From Nocardioides soli (lineage in GTDB: Bacteria > Actinomycetota > Actinomycetes > Propionibacteriales > Nocardioidaceae): 64,000 nt of DNA. This document shows positions 52,634 through 61,103 of the stretch, piece after piece. Under the pieces are notes generated by a model. That model worked only from the letters and a program-made list of their open reading frames with translations. It searched no databases and had not been told where the DNA came from. Position numbers and translations under genes: made by a program. Each line of letters begins with the position of its first letter. The first letter of the stretch is position 1. The stretch is from positions 186,501 to 250,500 of the forward strand of contig NZ_JACHWR010000003.1 of NCBI RefSeq assembly GCF_014191495.1, written 5' to 3'.

Positions 52634-52882
52634 GTGGCGTACTTGATGCTCTACGGCAACGGGTGGACGCAGCGCTGGGGGATCGTTCCGGGTATGGAGG
52701 AGCAGGTCCGTTCCCAGATCGTCCAAGTCGGAACGGACGCCACGGGGGAGCTCACCGTGGTCGATCCTGGGTCCGAGGCCGAAGCCACCCTTGTGGTCGC
52801 GTGGGCACTTGTGGCGGCCGCCGTGGTGCTCGACGGCTCCGGCCGGGCCGCAGCCGGCGACTCCACGGGGCAGTACGCCTGA
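52634..52882 (+). CDS. Small hypothetical protein
   Basis: About 82 residues from GTG 52634 (MAYLMLYGNGWTQRWGIVPG), or 98 from GTG 52586, which would overlap DUF5994 copy 1. The C-terminal part is hydrophobic (TLVVAWALVAAAVVLDG). No ribosome site is obvious and no family is recognised. It is kept because its composition differs from the shadow frames around it. Confidence 0.45.
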   Translation: MAYLMLYGNGWTQRWGIVPGMEEQVRSQIVQVGTDATGELTVVDPGSEAEATLVVAWALVAAAVVLDGSGRAAAGDSTGQYA

Positions 52883-52920
52883 CACCGACTCCGATCGAGG
52901 CGAACAAGGAGGCACCGACG

Positions 52921-53241
52921 ATGAAGTTCGTCATCGAGGCGAATCTGGCGAGCAAGCCAGCATGGTGGCTGCTCGATGACGACGATCGAGTCGTCGCCTG
53001 GGCTGGGCGGACCTTCGTCAGCCTCGCCCACGCCGACCAGGCAGCCCATGACTTCCGAGTGAATGCCGATGATCCCGACTACCGGATCCACACCAAGTCC
53101 GGTGGCAGTTGGCGGTGGACTGCCTGGCGGTCGGAGGGCGTCCGGGTGGCTGTCTCTGGTGACTGGTTCCCCGACAAGGCCGCCGCTCGCGACGCGGCCC
53201 GGCGAGTTCAGCAGCAAGCGTGCACCGCTATCGGGCCGTGA
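52921..53241 (+). CDS. YegP-like (DUF1508) protein
   Basis: A 106-residue protein: MKFVIEANLASKPAWWLLDD, then VVAWAGRTFVSLAHADQAAHDF and YRIHTKSGGSWRWTAWRSEG. The alternation of a short beta hairpin and a helix with W-rich turns matches the YegP/DUF1508 fold. The function is unknown. AAGGAGG stands nine bases before ATG 52921. The next small gene overlaps its end. Confidence 0.78.
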   Translation: MKFVIEANLASKPAWWLLDDDDRVVAWAGRTFVSLAHADQAAHDFRVNADDPDYRIHTKSGGSWRWTAWRSEGVRVAVSGDWFPDKAAARDAARRVQQQACTAIGP

Positions 53242-53468
53242 CCGTGTCGGGCCTGGTGCTTCGCGTCCGGCTGGTCAGCGGTGACAGTACCGACGTCACC
53301 TACGAAGACCCCGACGCGGGAAGCGACGCCGAGTTGATCGACCACGTCGTAGCCAGGCTCTCGAACGACTCCGGCGTACTGCGCTGCAGACACGGCGACC
53401 GGCTCGTGGTGTTGTATGCCAGGGGCGTCGCAGCTGTGGAAGTCGCACCTCGGGGCGCTGTCCTCTGA
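53220..53468 (+). CDS. Small hypothetical protein overlapping the YegP-like gene
   Basis: An 82-residue protein from GTG 53220, MHRYRAVTVSGLVLRVRLVS. It is probably beta-rich (TVSGLVLRVRLVSGDSTDVTYED, LVVLYARGVAAVEVAP). The 22-base overlap with the previous gene suggests translational coupling. No family is recognised. Confidence 0.5.
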   Translation: MHRYRAVTVSGLVLRVRLVSGDSTDVTYEDPDAGSDAELIDHVVARLSNDSGVLRCRHGDRLVVLYARGVAAVEVAPRGAVL

Positions 53469-53537
53469 CGGATGGAGCCGTGGTCGGCACTTCGAGGTCA
53501 CATCTGATGAGCCTGGCTCATCTCGTGGGCCCGGATT

Positions 53538-53794
53538 CTAGGTCAGCGGAGTCCCCGAGACGGTCGCCACCAGGTTTGCGATGATCTGCTCGCCGGCTTG
53601 CGGGTCGCGAACGAGCGGCCGCTGGATGGCGGCGCGAATCTGGGTGGTCTCCAGGATGAGAGCACGACCCTCGGGCATCGACTCGAAGAGACCGCCTCCG
53701 AGAGCCGGGCGAGCCTGGGATCGTTCGTCGTCATGGCGCCCGCGATCTGCGCGGCGTCGAGGAGCGCCACGCCAGCACTGGCACTGAGGGACAT
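53538..53794 (-). pseudogene. Small gene split by a frameshift
   Basis: From ATG 53794, preceded by GGAGGA, the frame reads MSLSASAGVALLDAAQIAGA to ARLSEAVS. Near 53685-53692 the protein-like sequence continues in another frame as FESMPEGRALILETTQIRAA and ends at 53538 after VATVSGTPLT. Joined, the two give a plausible protein of about 85 residues. The first frame downstream of the switch is W/R/P-rich noise. A one-base change is the simplest cause. No family is recognised. Confidence 0.5.
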
Positions 53795-53865
53795 GTTGTT
53801 CCTCCGCTCATCGTTGGCATCTCGTGCTGAACATCGCGCGACACGGCGCCGGCCGAGTCAGTGCC

Positions 53866-54123
53866 TCAGGGCGCGCCCCTCAGCCGGCGGTAGACCACGA
53901 TCTCGGTTCTGATCCGACGAGGTATGGGCGCGCCCAGGTCAGTGATGGCGGAGGCGTACTGCTCCAACGCGTCGAGCAGGTCTTCACGTGCGGCCGCCTT
54001 GTCGATCTCTCGTGCCGCTCCTCGTCGACCGCGTAGTCTCGCTCGCGCGACCCCGACCGTTTGAAGGCATGTCACAAGCCGGTCGTGCTCCAGCGGCCCG
54101 GGGCGACGCCTCGGTAGGGGCAT
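53866..54123 (-). CDS. Small helical hypothetical protein
   Basis: An 85-residue protein, MPLPRRRPGPLEHDRLVTCL, basic and largely helical (REIDKAAAREDLLDALEQYASAITDLG). AGGAG lies upstream of ATG 54123, which is preferred over the longer reading to 54324. The function is unknown. Confidence 0.6.
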   Translation of the reverse strand: MPLPRRRPGPLEHDRLVTCLQTVGVARARLRGRRGAAREIDKAAAREDLLDALEQYASAITDLGAPIPRRIRTEIVVYRRLRGAP

Positions 54124-54229
54124 CTGGGACTCCTGACGTTGACCGCAGTCGAAGCCTGACCGTATGAGCGCCGGGGCTCCGACGCCCGGGCCGGCGGCCT
54201 CCGGCGTGCGGCGGCGGCCGAACGAGAGG

Positions 54230-54697
54230 CTAGTGACCCGGACTCTCATGATGCGCGCGCGCCCAGTCAGGGTCCGTACCGCCATGGGCGCTGTGCGTCG
54301 CGACGGCGCGCATTCGTCGCTCACCCTCGGCCTGATCGGTGTCGCTAGGCACCACCACGAGGCGAAGGCGGCGACCGTTCGCCATGGACAGAACCATCAG
54401 ATGCGTGTCGTCCCTGGGGAACGAGCCCACCTTCACTGGCCCCCGACCTGCCTGAATTCGACGAAGTCCCTGACCGTTCGTGGCCCCGTCGTCCCAGTCG
54501 GGGCGGGAGAAGAGCAGTCGGTTGATCCGACCGACCGAGGCCGGGAACTGGTCGACCAGCTGAGCGGCTTCGGTCGCCAGGACGCGGGACCGTGGCCACC
54601 ATGCGCCGTCGAGATGGTCTGGGGTCTCCTGGAGCGCCAGACGCAGCGGCGCTGCTGCCAGGGGGGATTCGCCAGGTGTGTTCGGAGACGTCGTCAT
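54230..54697 (-). CDS. DUF5994-family protein (copy 2)
   Basis: A 155-residue protein with the same signatures as copy 1: HLDGAWWPRSRVLATEAAQLV, LLFSRPDWDDG and GPVKVGSFPRDDTHLMVLSM. It is about 25 residues shorter at the C-terminus. The start region (54687-54707) is identical over 21 bases to that of copy 1 although the coding parts have diverged, which points to retained regulation. Confidence 0.83.
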   Translation of the reverse strand: MTTSPNTPGESPLAAAPLRLALQETPDHLDGAWWPRSRVLATEAAQLVDQFPASVGRINRLLFSRPDWDDGATNGQGLRRIQAGRGPVKVGSFPRDDTHLMVLSMANGRRLRLVVVPSDTDQAEGERRMRAVATHSAHGGTDPDWARAHHESPGH

Positions 54698-54816
54698 GAC
54701 GTCCGCCCTTCAGTCCTGCCCCGCAGTTCGACGAACTGGCTCGACAGGTCGGTTGCTCTCGACACTACTCGGACGTGCCAACTCGCACCTCGCGATATCC
54801 GCCGTGACCGGCCGGG

Positions 54817-55309
54817 GTGTACCGGTCCTTGTCGCGCGTCGGTCAACGCGTCGTCGCGGTCATCGATGTCGACACCGCGTACCGTCGCGGCGAGGCGTGG
54901 TCTTGGCCTGTGCAGTTGCAGTCGCGTGCAAGGCGGCATCGCTACAAGAGTTCCTCGCGGTCGTCCGCAAGACGATGCACGGCCTACCGTCGGTTGACCG
55001 GGCCGAACGGCTCAAACTGGTCGGTTTGTACCGTCGAGGACATGGTGACCGCGCTGCGGTCAGCGCCCGACTTGCGAGCCTGAGTCGGCAGGAACGGGCC
55101 GTCCTGGGCCACCTCATGGCTGGGCACGTGGTCAGCGAGATCGCCGTCTTGCGCGTCGTCTCCGAACTGACGGTTCGTACCCAGGTCAAGGCGGTGCTGT
55201 ACAAGCTGGATGTCGCGAGCCAGATCAAGGCGTCGCCCTTGCCTGGGACAACAACGTCGCGCCGAGCGCAGAGACTCCCTATCGCCAGGCTGTGCCTCGT
55301 TCCGAGTAA
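54817..55309 (+). pseudogene. LuxR-type regulator remnant with two frameshifts
   Basis: Three frames together look like one regulator. The start RVVAVIDVDTAYRRGEAWS resembles a receiver-like N-terminus; after a shift near 54900 the frame CKAASLQEFLAVVRKTMHGL leads into a LuxR helix-turn-helix (ASLSRQERAVLGHLMAGHVV, SELTVRTQVKAVLYKLDVAS). At 55231 a one-base loss moves the natural ending QIKA-VALAWDNNVAPS to another frame that stops at 55309. Such a protein normally has a longer N-terminal domain. It is very probably inactive. Confidence 0.65.
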
Positions 55310-55517
55310 ACCGCTTTGCCTTCAACGGGACCGGGCACTCCGGATCTCTCCGAAGTGCCCGTCAACCCGTCGTAGCGACGAGACGCACGAAGCGTGGCGT
55401 ACACGAATCGCGATCCGGCCTACGGGCCGAGGCGATGAAACGACCCTTCCCCCGTATCGGGCAATGCCACCACGTGTACGGAACTGTCCTCCGGATAGCG
55501 CTCCACGTCAATAGGCG
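55310..55517. other. Non-coding stretch between two decayed genes
   Basis: No gene seen; the stretch separates the LuxR remnant from the possible shifted tail of the sigma-like gene on the other strand. The base composition is slightly less GC-rich than the backbone. Confidence 0.4.
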
Positions 55518-55623
55518 TCAACCGACGTCCGAGTCTGGCCCGCGCACGGCCCTCGCCTGGTTGCCATGTTCCGGTTCTGGGCGGTCACGCCGCAGCCAAG
55601 CGTTCGCAGCAGAGTCCTCAGGG

Positions 55624-56214
55624 TCAAGCCCAAAGTACGTCGCCGACGCGGTGATCGGCGCTCTCGCCAAGCACGCGCAATCCAGTTTGAGCTGTACTAC
55701 CCCCGTTGCCCCACCAATGTCTGTAGATGTTGGCGAACCGGATGATGCACTGGCCAACGAAGTAGGTACGGAGTGTTGCCCCGCGGGTGCTGTCCCACTT
55801 GCGCTTCAAGAGCACGTCGCGCCGAAAGTGGTACAACGCCTTTGCCACCGTCTCGCTCGTCAGTTCCGTGATCTCATCCGGTTCAAACGGACGCCCGAGT
55901 TCAGGCAGGCCGAAGCCCTTGGCACGACACTTGTGGTGGATGAGGCCCTTATGCATCCACCCGCCGATCACAGCCATGCCGTACTTAGCCAGTTCGGTCG
56001 CGAAGACATCCCAGCGGTCGCCCTCGTAGTTGCTGAGTGCCAGAAGCATGACGACCTCGACGTCGCCGGCCAGGCGGTCGACCTTGTCCGCAAGCCCAGC
56101 GTGCTCAGGCTCGCTGAGCCAGTCCTCCGGGATCGCCGCTTCACCCGGCTGCAGTTGTACGGGCTCGCCTGAGGCGCCGGGGCCACCCGGCGGTCGCTTC
56201 GGCTCGAAGGCCAT
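55624..56214 (-). CDS. Sigma-region-2-like conserved protein, tail possibly frameshifted
   Basis: A 196-residue protein. The centre TSETVAKALYHFRRDVLLKRKWDSTRGATLRTYFVGQCIIRF resembles the sigma-70 region 2 fold of a widespread actinobacterial group that is found as accessory regulators. GAGGAGA precedes ATG 56214. The frame ends early (RVGDVLWA), whereas another frame continues with FGLDPEDSAANAWLRRDRPE down to 55518, so a frameshift near 55640 is likely and the C-terminal region-4-like part may be lost. Confidence 0.6.
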   Translation of the reverse strand: MAFEPKRPPGGPGASGEPVQLQPGEAAIPEDWLSEPEHAGLADKVDRLAGDVEVVMLLALSNYEGDRWDVFATELAKYGMAVIGGWMHKGLIHHKCRAKGFGLPELGRPFEPDEITELTSETVAKALYHFRRDVLLKRKWDSTRGATLRTYFVGQCIIRFANIYRHWWGNGGSTAQTGLRVLGESADHRVGDVLWA

Positions 56215-56584
56215 AGCGTCTCCTCAGTTCGGCGACGTCGGCGAGCAAGCTCGTCGATGTCCCCTCATAAGTGCCGCCCAGCGTGCCACCCCCCAACCTT
56301 CCGGAATCTTTTTCTGGGAAGCAGCCGACAGCCGAATCAGTGTCGCAACAACCACCGACATAGCGAGGCGTCGCGCCTCCGAAATCCGCTGGATTGGCAG
56401 CCGCAACTCAGGGACGGCCAGCCCGCGGTCCTCGGGGATCTCCACAGGTCAGGTCCGCGCCGGCAACGCGGTCCAGCCCTCGACCGCCGGTGCCGCGAGG
56501 TGTTCTGCGGGGATGTCTGCGGCATGCCCCCACAGCGACAGGCCGGGCCTGCCGTGTTTGACGGACAACTTCGCCTAAGCGAAT
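56215..56584. other. 370-bp intergenic stretch
   Basis: No firm gene. A minus-strand frame at 56224-56445 (GTG start, 73 residues, RLPIQRISEARRLAMSVVVA) has a reasonable composition but no ribosome site and no known motif. The right end, just before the gene at 56585, is AT-rich (GCGAATATGTATGTC) and probably holds its promoter. Confidence 0.4.
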
Positions 56585-57256
56585 ATGTATGTCATGTCGT
56601 TGCTCGCCGTTTCTGATGCCGCTGAGCGGCTCGGTGTCTCGACGCGGCAGGTGCAGCACCTGGTCGCGCGGGGTGAGCTGCGGTCGCTGGCGAGGGGAGT
56701 GGTCGACGAGACCTCGGTTGAACGCCTGCTGGCCGTTCGCCGTGGTTCGCACACCAGGGCGTGGGCCGAGTCAACGGCATGGGCGGCCGTGGCTTTGCTC
56801 TCCGGACGTGAGGCGGGGTGGCTGGGGGAGAGCCAGCGGTCCCGCCTCAGAGGACGACTCCGTGGGCTCGGAGCAGAAGAACTTGTCGAGCGCGCCCGCG
56901 GGCGGGCCAGCGTGAGCCGGTACGTCGCACACCGCAGCGCAGGGGGGCGGCTGCGTTCGGAGTTGGTCGACACATCATCGGCGGCCGCACGACTGGGATT
57001 GGCGACGACGAACGCGATCGACGGCTACCTGGCCACGACCGCCTTGAAAGCGGTCGCGGCTCGACACGGCCTGATTCGCGATGACACCGGGAGCGTGACC
57101 CTCCGCGCGACCTCCATGGACCTCGTTGTGGTCCGCGACCTGATCGACGCCAGCGATGTCCTCGCCGCACTCGACTTGGCCGAGTCCCTCGATGTCCGCG
57201 AACGCCGAGCCGGAATCGGTGTGCTCGAGCGCGCGCTGGGAGAGTTCCGTGGCTGA
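56585..57256 (+). CDS. Excisionase-like helix-turn-helix protein, partner of nucleotidyltransferase
   Basis: A 223-residue protein. Residues 4-50 form a MerR/excisionase-like helix-turn-helix (LLAVSDAAERLGVSTRQVQHLVARGELRS). The rest is helical with VRDLIDASDVLAALDLAESLD near the end. It overlaps the nucleotidyltransferase gene by eight bases. The arrangement resembles an antitoxin/regulator followed by an AbiEii-like nucleotidyltransferase toxin. ATG 56594 is an alternative start. Confidence 0.75.
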   Translation: MYVMSLLAVSDAAERLGVSTRQVQHLVARGELRSLARGVVDETSVERLLAVRRGSHTRAWAESTAWAAVALLSGREAGWLGESQRSRLRGRLRGLGAEELVERARGRASVSRYVAHRSAGGRLRSELVDTSSAAARLGLATTNAIDGYLATTALKAVAARHGLIRDDTGSVTLRATSMDLVVVRDLIDASDVLAALDLAESLDVRERRAGIGVLERALGEFRG

Positions 57257-57784
57257 CCGGCCGACCATCGACGTCGCCACGCCCGCCGGCGGTTGGGGTG
57301 CGCCATGGCCGAACGTCGCCGAGATCGAGGCAGTGCTGCCCCACGACAAGTGGACGCTCGTCGGCGGACTGATGGCTCAACTGCACGGCATCCACGCAGG
57401 CATCGCCACAGTACGCCCCACCAATGACGTCGACATCGTCCTGCACGTCGAGACCACCCGCGGCATCGCGTCTGAGACCGCGAGGGCCCTCGAATCACTC
57501 GGATACGAGCTGGCGCCGTCGATCGACGAACGCAACAACACCGCCCACCGGTTCAGGCGAGGGGACTCGACCGTCGACGTCGTCACCGACGGTCCCGACG
57601 TGGTTGACGTTCTCGTCGCCGACCACGCCTCACCGCGAGTGGTCGAGAAGCTCCGTGGTCGCACGATGGTCGCCATCGAGGGCGGCACCCAGGCCCTACG
57701 TCGAACGATCAACGCACGGATCCAGATCACGGCTGGGCGCACCACAACGGTGAGTGTGCCGTCCCCGTTCGGCGCCGTCATCCT

Positions 57785-58762
57785 CTAGGGCATGTCTGCT
57801 AATTCGGGGCGGTTGGGTGGGTGATTGTTGACCCATGTCGCGTGTCGAGGTGTTGAGCGATGCTCAGTGGTCCCGTATCGAGCCGATGATGCCCTCATCC
57901 GAGGGTCGTCGTGGTCGACCGTGGCGCGATCACCGGCAGGTGGTCGAAGGGATCATCTACCGCTACCGGACCGGGGTCGCGTGGCGTGACTTGCCGGGCT
58001 CGTTCGGGCCGTGGCAGACGGTGTGGGAGCGGCATCAGGCGTTCTCCCGGGACGGCACCTGGGACCGGATCCATGCCCAGCTGATCGCCGAGGCGGACGC
58101 GGCGGGCGAGGTCGACTGGACCGTGTCGGTGGACGCCACGATCAACCGGGCCCACCAGCACGCCACCACGTTGTCGCGCCAGGAGCGGCCTGCCGGCCTC
58201 ACAGGGGGCTGAGTCGAACTACAAGAACTCCGCCGCGGACCCGGCTCACGAGCCTCCCGATCATGCGATCGGCCGTTCCCGGGGCGGGTTGTCGACCAAG
58301 GTCCACCAGCTCGTCGACGGCCGCAAGCGACCGCTGGTGATCGGTCTGACCGCGGGCCAGGCCGGCGATGCCCCGATGCTCAAGTTCTTGCTGGCCGACC
58401 TCGCGGTCAAACGAATCGGACCCGGCCGGCCGCGCACCCGACCCGACCGTCTGCTCGGGGACAAGGCCTACTCCTCGCGCGCCAACCGCGCCCTGCTGCG
58501 CAGCAAGCGGGTCCGAACAGTCATCCCGCAGCGAGACGACGAGATCGGCAACCGCATCCGTCGTGGCTCAGCAGGAGGACGACCACCCTCGTTCGACCCC
58601 GTCATCTACAAACGGCGCAACGTGGTCGAGCGGTCCTTCAACGACCACAAGCAATGGCGCGGGATCGCGACCCGCTACGACAAGCACGCCACGACCTACC
58701 GCGGCGGCGTCGTCCTCAGCGCCATCCTCATCTGGCTTCGCGAATAACCAGACACTCCCTAG
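57785..58762 (+). mobile_element. IS5-family (IS427-group-like) insertion sequence
   Basis: The element spans 57789-58758 (970 bp). Its ends are imperfect 18-bp inverted repeats: GGCATGTCTGCTAATTCG on the left and, inverted, GGAGTGTCTGGTTATTCG on the right (14 of 18 match). CTAG flanks it on both sides (57785-57788 and 58759-58762). It carries one transposase in two frames and splits the nucleotidyltransferase gene. Confidence 0.9.
57835..58747 (+). CDS. IS5-family transposase in two frames (orfA 57835-58212, then +1)
   Basis: orfA reads MSRVEVLSDAQWSRIEPMMP, GIIYRYRTGVAWRDLPGSFG and WTVSVDATINRAHQHATTLS (first catalytic Asp) and stops at 58210. The rest lies in the +1 frame: AESNYKNSAADPAHEPPDHA, GRSRGGLSTKVHQLVDG, LLGDKAYSSRANR (second Asp) and YKRRNVVERSFNDHKQWRG (Glu). 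The switch falls at ACAGGGGGCTGA (58201-58212). Programmed shifting is known in this group but is usually -1, so a one-base indel in the G-run that inactivates the element is equally possible. Confidence 0.8.
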
Positions 58763-59145
58763 GCCGCTGCGTATCAGACCGACTCCCGCGACCGGGAACG
58801 TCACCTCCAGGATGCTGCGCTCCTACTTGCGGTCATCGACGATCCCTACGCCGAGCGGGAGCAGTTCGCTGGGTCGGATCGCTCCCGACTCCAGATGTTG
58901 GCGCGCGCCCTTCCGGACTCTCCCGCTCAATGGCGGTCGCTGCCGGCCGGCGCCCGCGCCAACGGACAGACTGCGATTCGAATCCTGAACGCCTGAGGAG
59001 TGACGGCGCGTCGTTCGCTGCGGAGTGTCGCACCTCGGCTCGAGCTGATTGCCGCAGACGAGGACACGGGACGCGAACGCCTGACTCCGCGCTAGACCTC
59101 AGCGACTGCTGCGCATGAACAAACAACTGCGGGAGCGTACGTTGA

Positions 59146-60040
59146 TCAGAGGGGTGGCGGCAGGTAGGCAATGGAGGTCGGGTCCAGCACGAGGCGTGTC
59201 TTATCCCCCTCGTGGCCGCCGTCGGCTACCTCTTCGGGCGGGATGAACAGCACACATGAGGTCACGGACGGGTCCTTCGAGGAGCGCCAAAGCACACCGT
59301 CTGCAGAGAGGTCGTACCTCATGGTCTCGGCCATCACCTGCGTGGGGATGTAGTCGAGATTCTGGAAGTCGCCCGGGTCAGCAACCTCCCGCACGTCTCG
59401 CACGAAGCCGTGGAGGAACTCGATGTAGGGACGCAGGTGCCGAAGGGCAGGATCGAAGAGCGAGGGCACGGTCGGCACATCTCTCAGGTCGACAACTGTG
59501 AGTGGTACTGCGGTGGTGAAGCGACCGATGCTGGCTGCGTGAGCAGGGTCGGCATAGCCGGCGACCTCGTCACGTGCCCCCTTCTCTGTAGATGCTCCGT
59601 AGAAGGCACCGATGCCCTTCGGGGTCATGCGGTTATCTCGGGCCGCTTTGTCAGGAGGTGTCCCAATCTCGGCGGCAATCGAGTAGCTCTCTGTGGCGGG
59701 GTGAGGACGCAGCCGCCACCACTCGCTGCCCTTTGGAAGCGTCACGACGAGGCCTCCAGCGTGAACCGAATCGGAGACGGCGTTGGGCATCGCGTGGAGT
59801 GGAATCTCCCCGGCTCCCTCAGCCGTGCTGTGGTCCTCAACCAGGAAGGTGTACCGGCGCTTGTGCTTTACGTGCATCCGGAAGGCCTCCCACCCCCACC
59901 GGAGTGCGTCGGCTGGCTTCGCCGCGTAGGGGTCCTTCTGGCACCAAACGTCCTGCTCAATGGCATACGTGAGCGCGCGGACTACGTCGGTGCTTTCCGT
60001 GGCGCCCAGATCGAGGATCAGGTCCCACGTGTCGTGGGAC
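59146..60040 (-). pseudogene. RES-domain protein with HEPN/RES N-terminal domain, 5' end deleted
   Basis: The RES core is at NRMTPKGIGAFYGASTEKGA and the C-terminal half IPTQVMAETMRYDL. Upstream of the first ATG (59877) the frame continues with protein-like sequence, HDTWDLILDLGATESTDVVR and DVWCQKDPYAAKPADALRWG, matching the N-terminal domain of HEPN/RES proteins. It then runs into TGA at 60058-60060 without a start codon. The gene has therefore lost its 5' end. RES domains are NAD-consuming toxins. A short product from ATG 59877 is possible but would lack the N-terminal domain. Confidence 0.7.
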
Positions 60041-60041
60041 T

Positions 60042-60446
60042 TTCCGCGAGTGGGAGATCACCGCGGAGCTGCTCATGCCGGCCGCCGACTTCAAGCACGC
60101 CGACCTGAGCACGCTCGATGCCGTGCGCGATACCTCGGACGTGTTCAAGGTGACCCCGAGCGCCGTGGTCACTCGAGCGCGCCGCCTCAACATTCTTGGC
60201 AAGCAGGAGGCAGACCGATACCTCGAGGAGCTCCGCATCGCGTACGAAAGGGGAGGCAACCCGCCTCGCCGCGCGGCAAAGGGACTTAAGGCTCTGCGGA
60301 AGTACAACGGCGTGGAGTGCTCGCGTCGAATGCTCGCCCTCTACGACGCTCAGGGCGTCTCACGTGGCGACTTCTGCCGAGTGATGTTTTCCAACAAGTT
60401 CCGTGGAGCGCAGTCCATCAACGACTACAGGGCGTTGGTGGCATGA
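60042..60446 (+). pseudogene. ImmA/IrrE-like protein, 5' end deleted
   Basis: The frame begins in the middle of a protein, FREWEITAELLMPAADFKHA, a typical stretch after the HExxH helix of ImmA/IrrE metallopeptidases. It continues with FKVTPSAVVTRARRLNIL and RRMLALYDAQGVSRGDFCRV. The HExxH zinc site and the N-terminal part are absent. Translation from ATG 60075 could give a 123-residue product without catalytic activity. Its stop overlaps the PIN-like gene start (ATGA at 60443). Confidence 0.65.
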
Positions 60447-60892
60447 CCGAGACCAAGTACCTCGTTGATAACAACGCGCTCATCTTCCTGGGAACCAAGC
60501 GCAATGCATCCCACTTCTTCAGGGAGTACTGCCGTGTGCCCGAGGAGGTCGCACACGAGGCGGGCACACGGCGAGCCGAACTCTTGACACCGCTGACCGT
60601 GCCAATGAGCGTTCGGATACTCAATGAGCTCAGCGCCGTGATGAAGACGGTGCCGGTCGGAGACAAGGGACTTCTCGACCTCTACGGCAACAGGGGCGCC
60701 GCTGACCCCGTCCTCGTTGCAACGGCCGTTGTGCTGAACAAGCCGGAGAAGCCCACGCTCTTCGAAGAGGAGTGGGTCATCGTCACCAACGACAGAGCCG
60801 TGCGTGACAAGGCCAAGGAGTTCGACGTCAAGACCGCCACGCCTGAGGCGTTGGCGGCACTCATCGACGCTGCGGGATCACCCGCAGACTGA
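60443..60892 (+). CDS. PIN-domain-like protein linked to the ImmA/IrrE gene
   Basis: A 149-residue protein starting MTETKYLVDNNALIFLGTKR; the early Asp-Asn and the later acidic stretch ADPVLVATAVVLNKP, then WVIVTNDRAVRDKAKEF, fit the PIN/DUF4411 fold, which pairs with ImmA/IrrE-type genes in COG2856-type modules. PIN proteins are RNases and often toxins. The gene itself looks intact, but its partner is truncated. Confidence 0.72.
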   Translation: MTETKYLVDNNALIFLGTKRNASHFFREYCRVPEEVAHEAGTRRAELLTPLTVPMSVRILNELSAVMKTVPVGDKGLLDLYGNRGAADPVLVATAVVLNKPEKPTLFEEEWVIVTNDRAVRDKAKEFDVKTATPEALAALIDAAGSPAD

Positions 60893-60898
60893 GGATTC

Positions 60899-60918
60899 GC
60901 TGCACGATCCGGTGACAG
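60899..60918. repeat. Direct repeat of the 51824 sequence
   Basis: GCTGCACGATCCGGTGACAG, 19 of 20 identical to 51824-51843 in the same direction. It begins seven bases after the stop of the PIN-like gene and marks the right side of the accessory region. Confidence 0.7.
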
Positions 60919-61103
60919 AAGACGCGTGAGGGGCAACCACGACGATGAGCTGCGGACCTGGGCGGGAGCGGTGATCGTGCAGATCAGCTGCTGCCTTGCG
61001 GGTCTTGACCGCGGTTAGGCCCGCAAAACCCTGCCGCGGCGTGTTCCATTGGATGCGTGGCATGGGGGCGGGAATCGGTAGCGATCCCGCAATCGAAATG
61101 ATT

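Larger units (their letters stand above)
57249..58996 (+). pseudogene. AbiEii-like nucleotidyltransferase gene interrupted by an IS5-family element
   Basis: The 5' part (57249-57784, GTG start) encodes KWTLVGGLMAQLHGIHAGIA and RPTNDVDIVLHVETTRG, the G-G and D-x-D motifs of AbiEii-type nucleotidyltransferases, and stops at TSD-linked TAG after SPFGAVIL. Directly after the element, 58763-58993 continues in the same frame with AAAYQTDSRDRERHLQDAAL to AIRILNA and TGA at 58994-58996. Together they make a full-length protein of about 258 residues, with Lys expected at the junction. The C-terminal part is separated from its start and should not be made. Confidence 0.85.

Noticed and set aside
60919-61100. 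Possible tRNA or small RNA next to the right-hand 20-mer repeat
   Set aside because: No cloverleaf or CCA end could be found; only the glnA terminator hairpin is supported.
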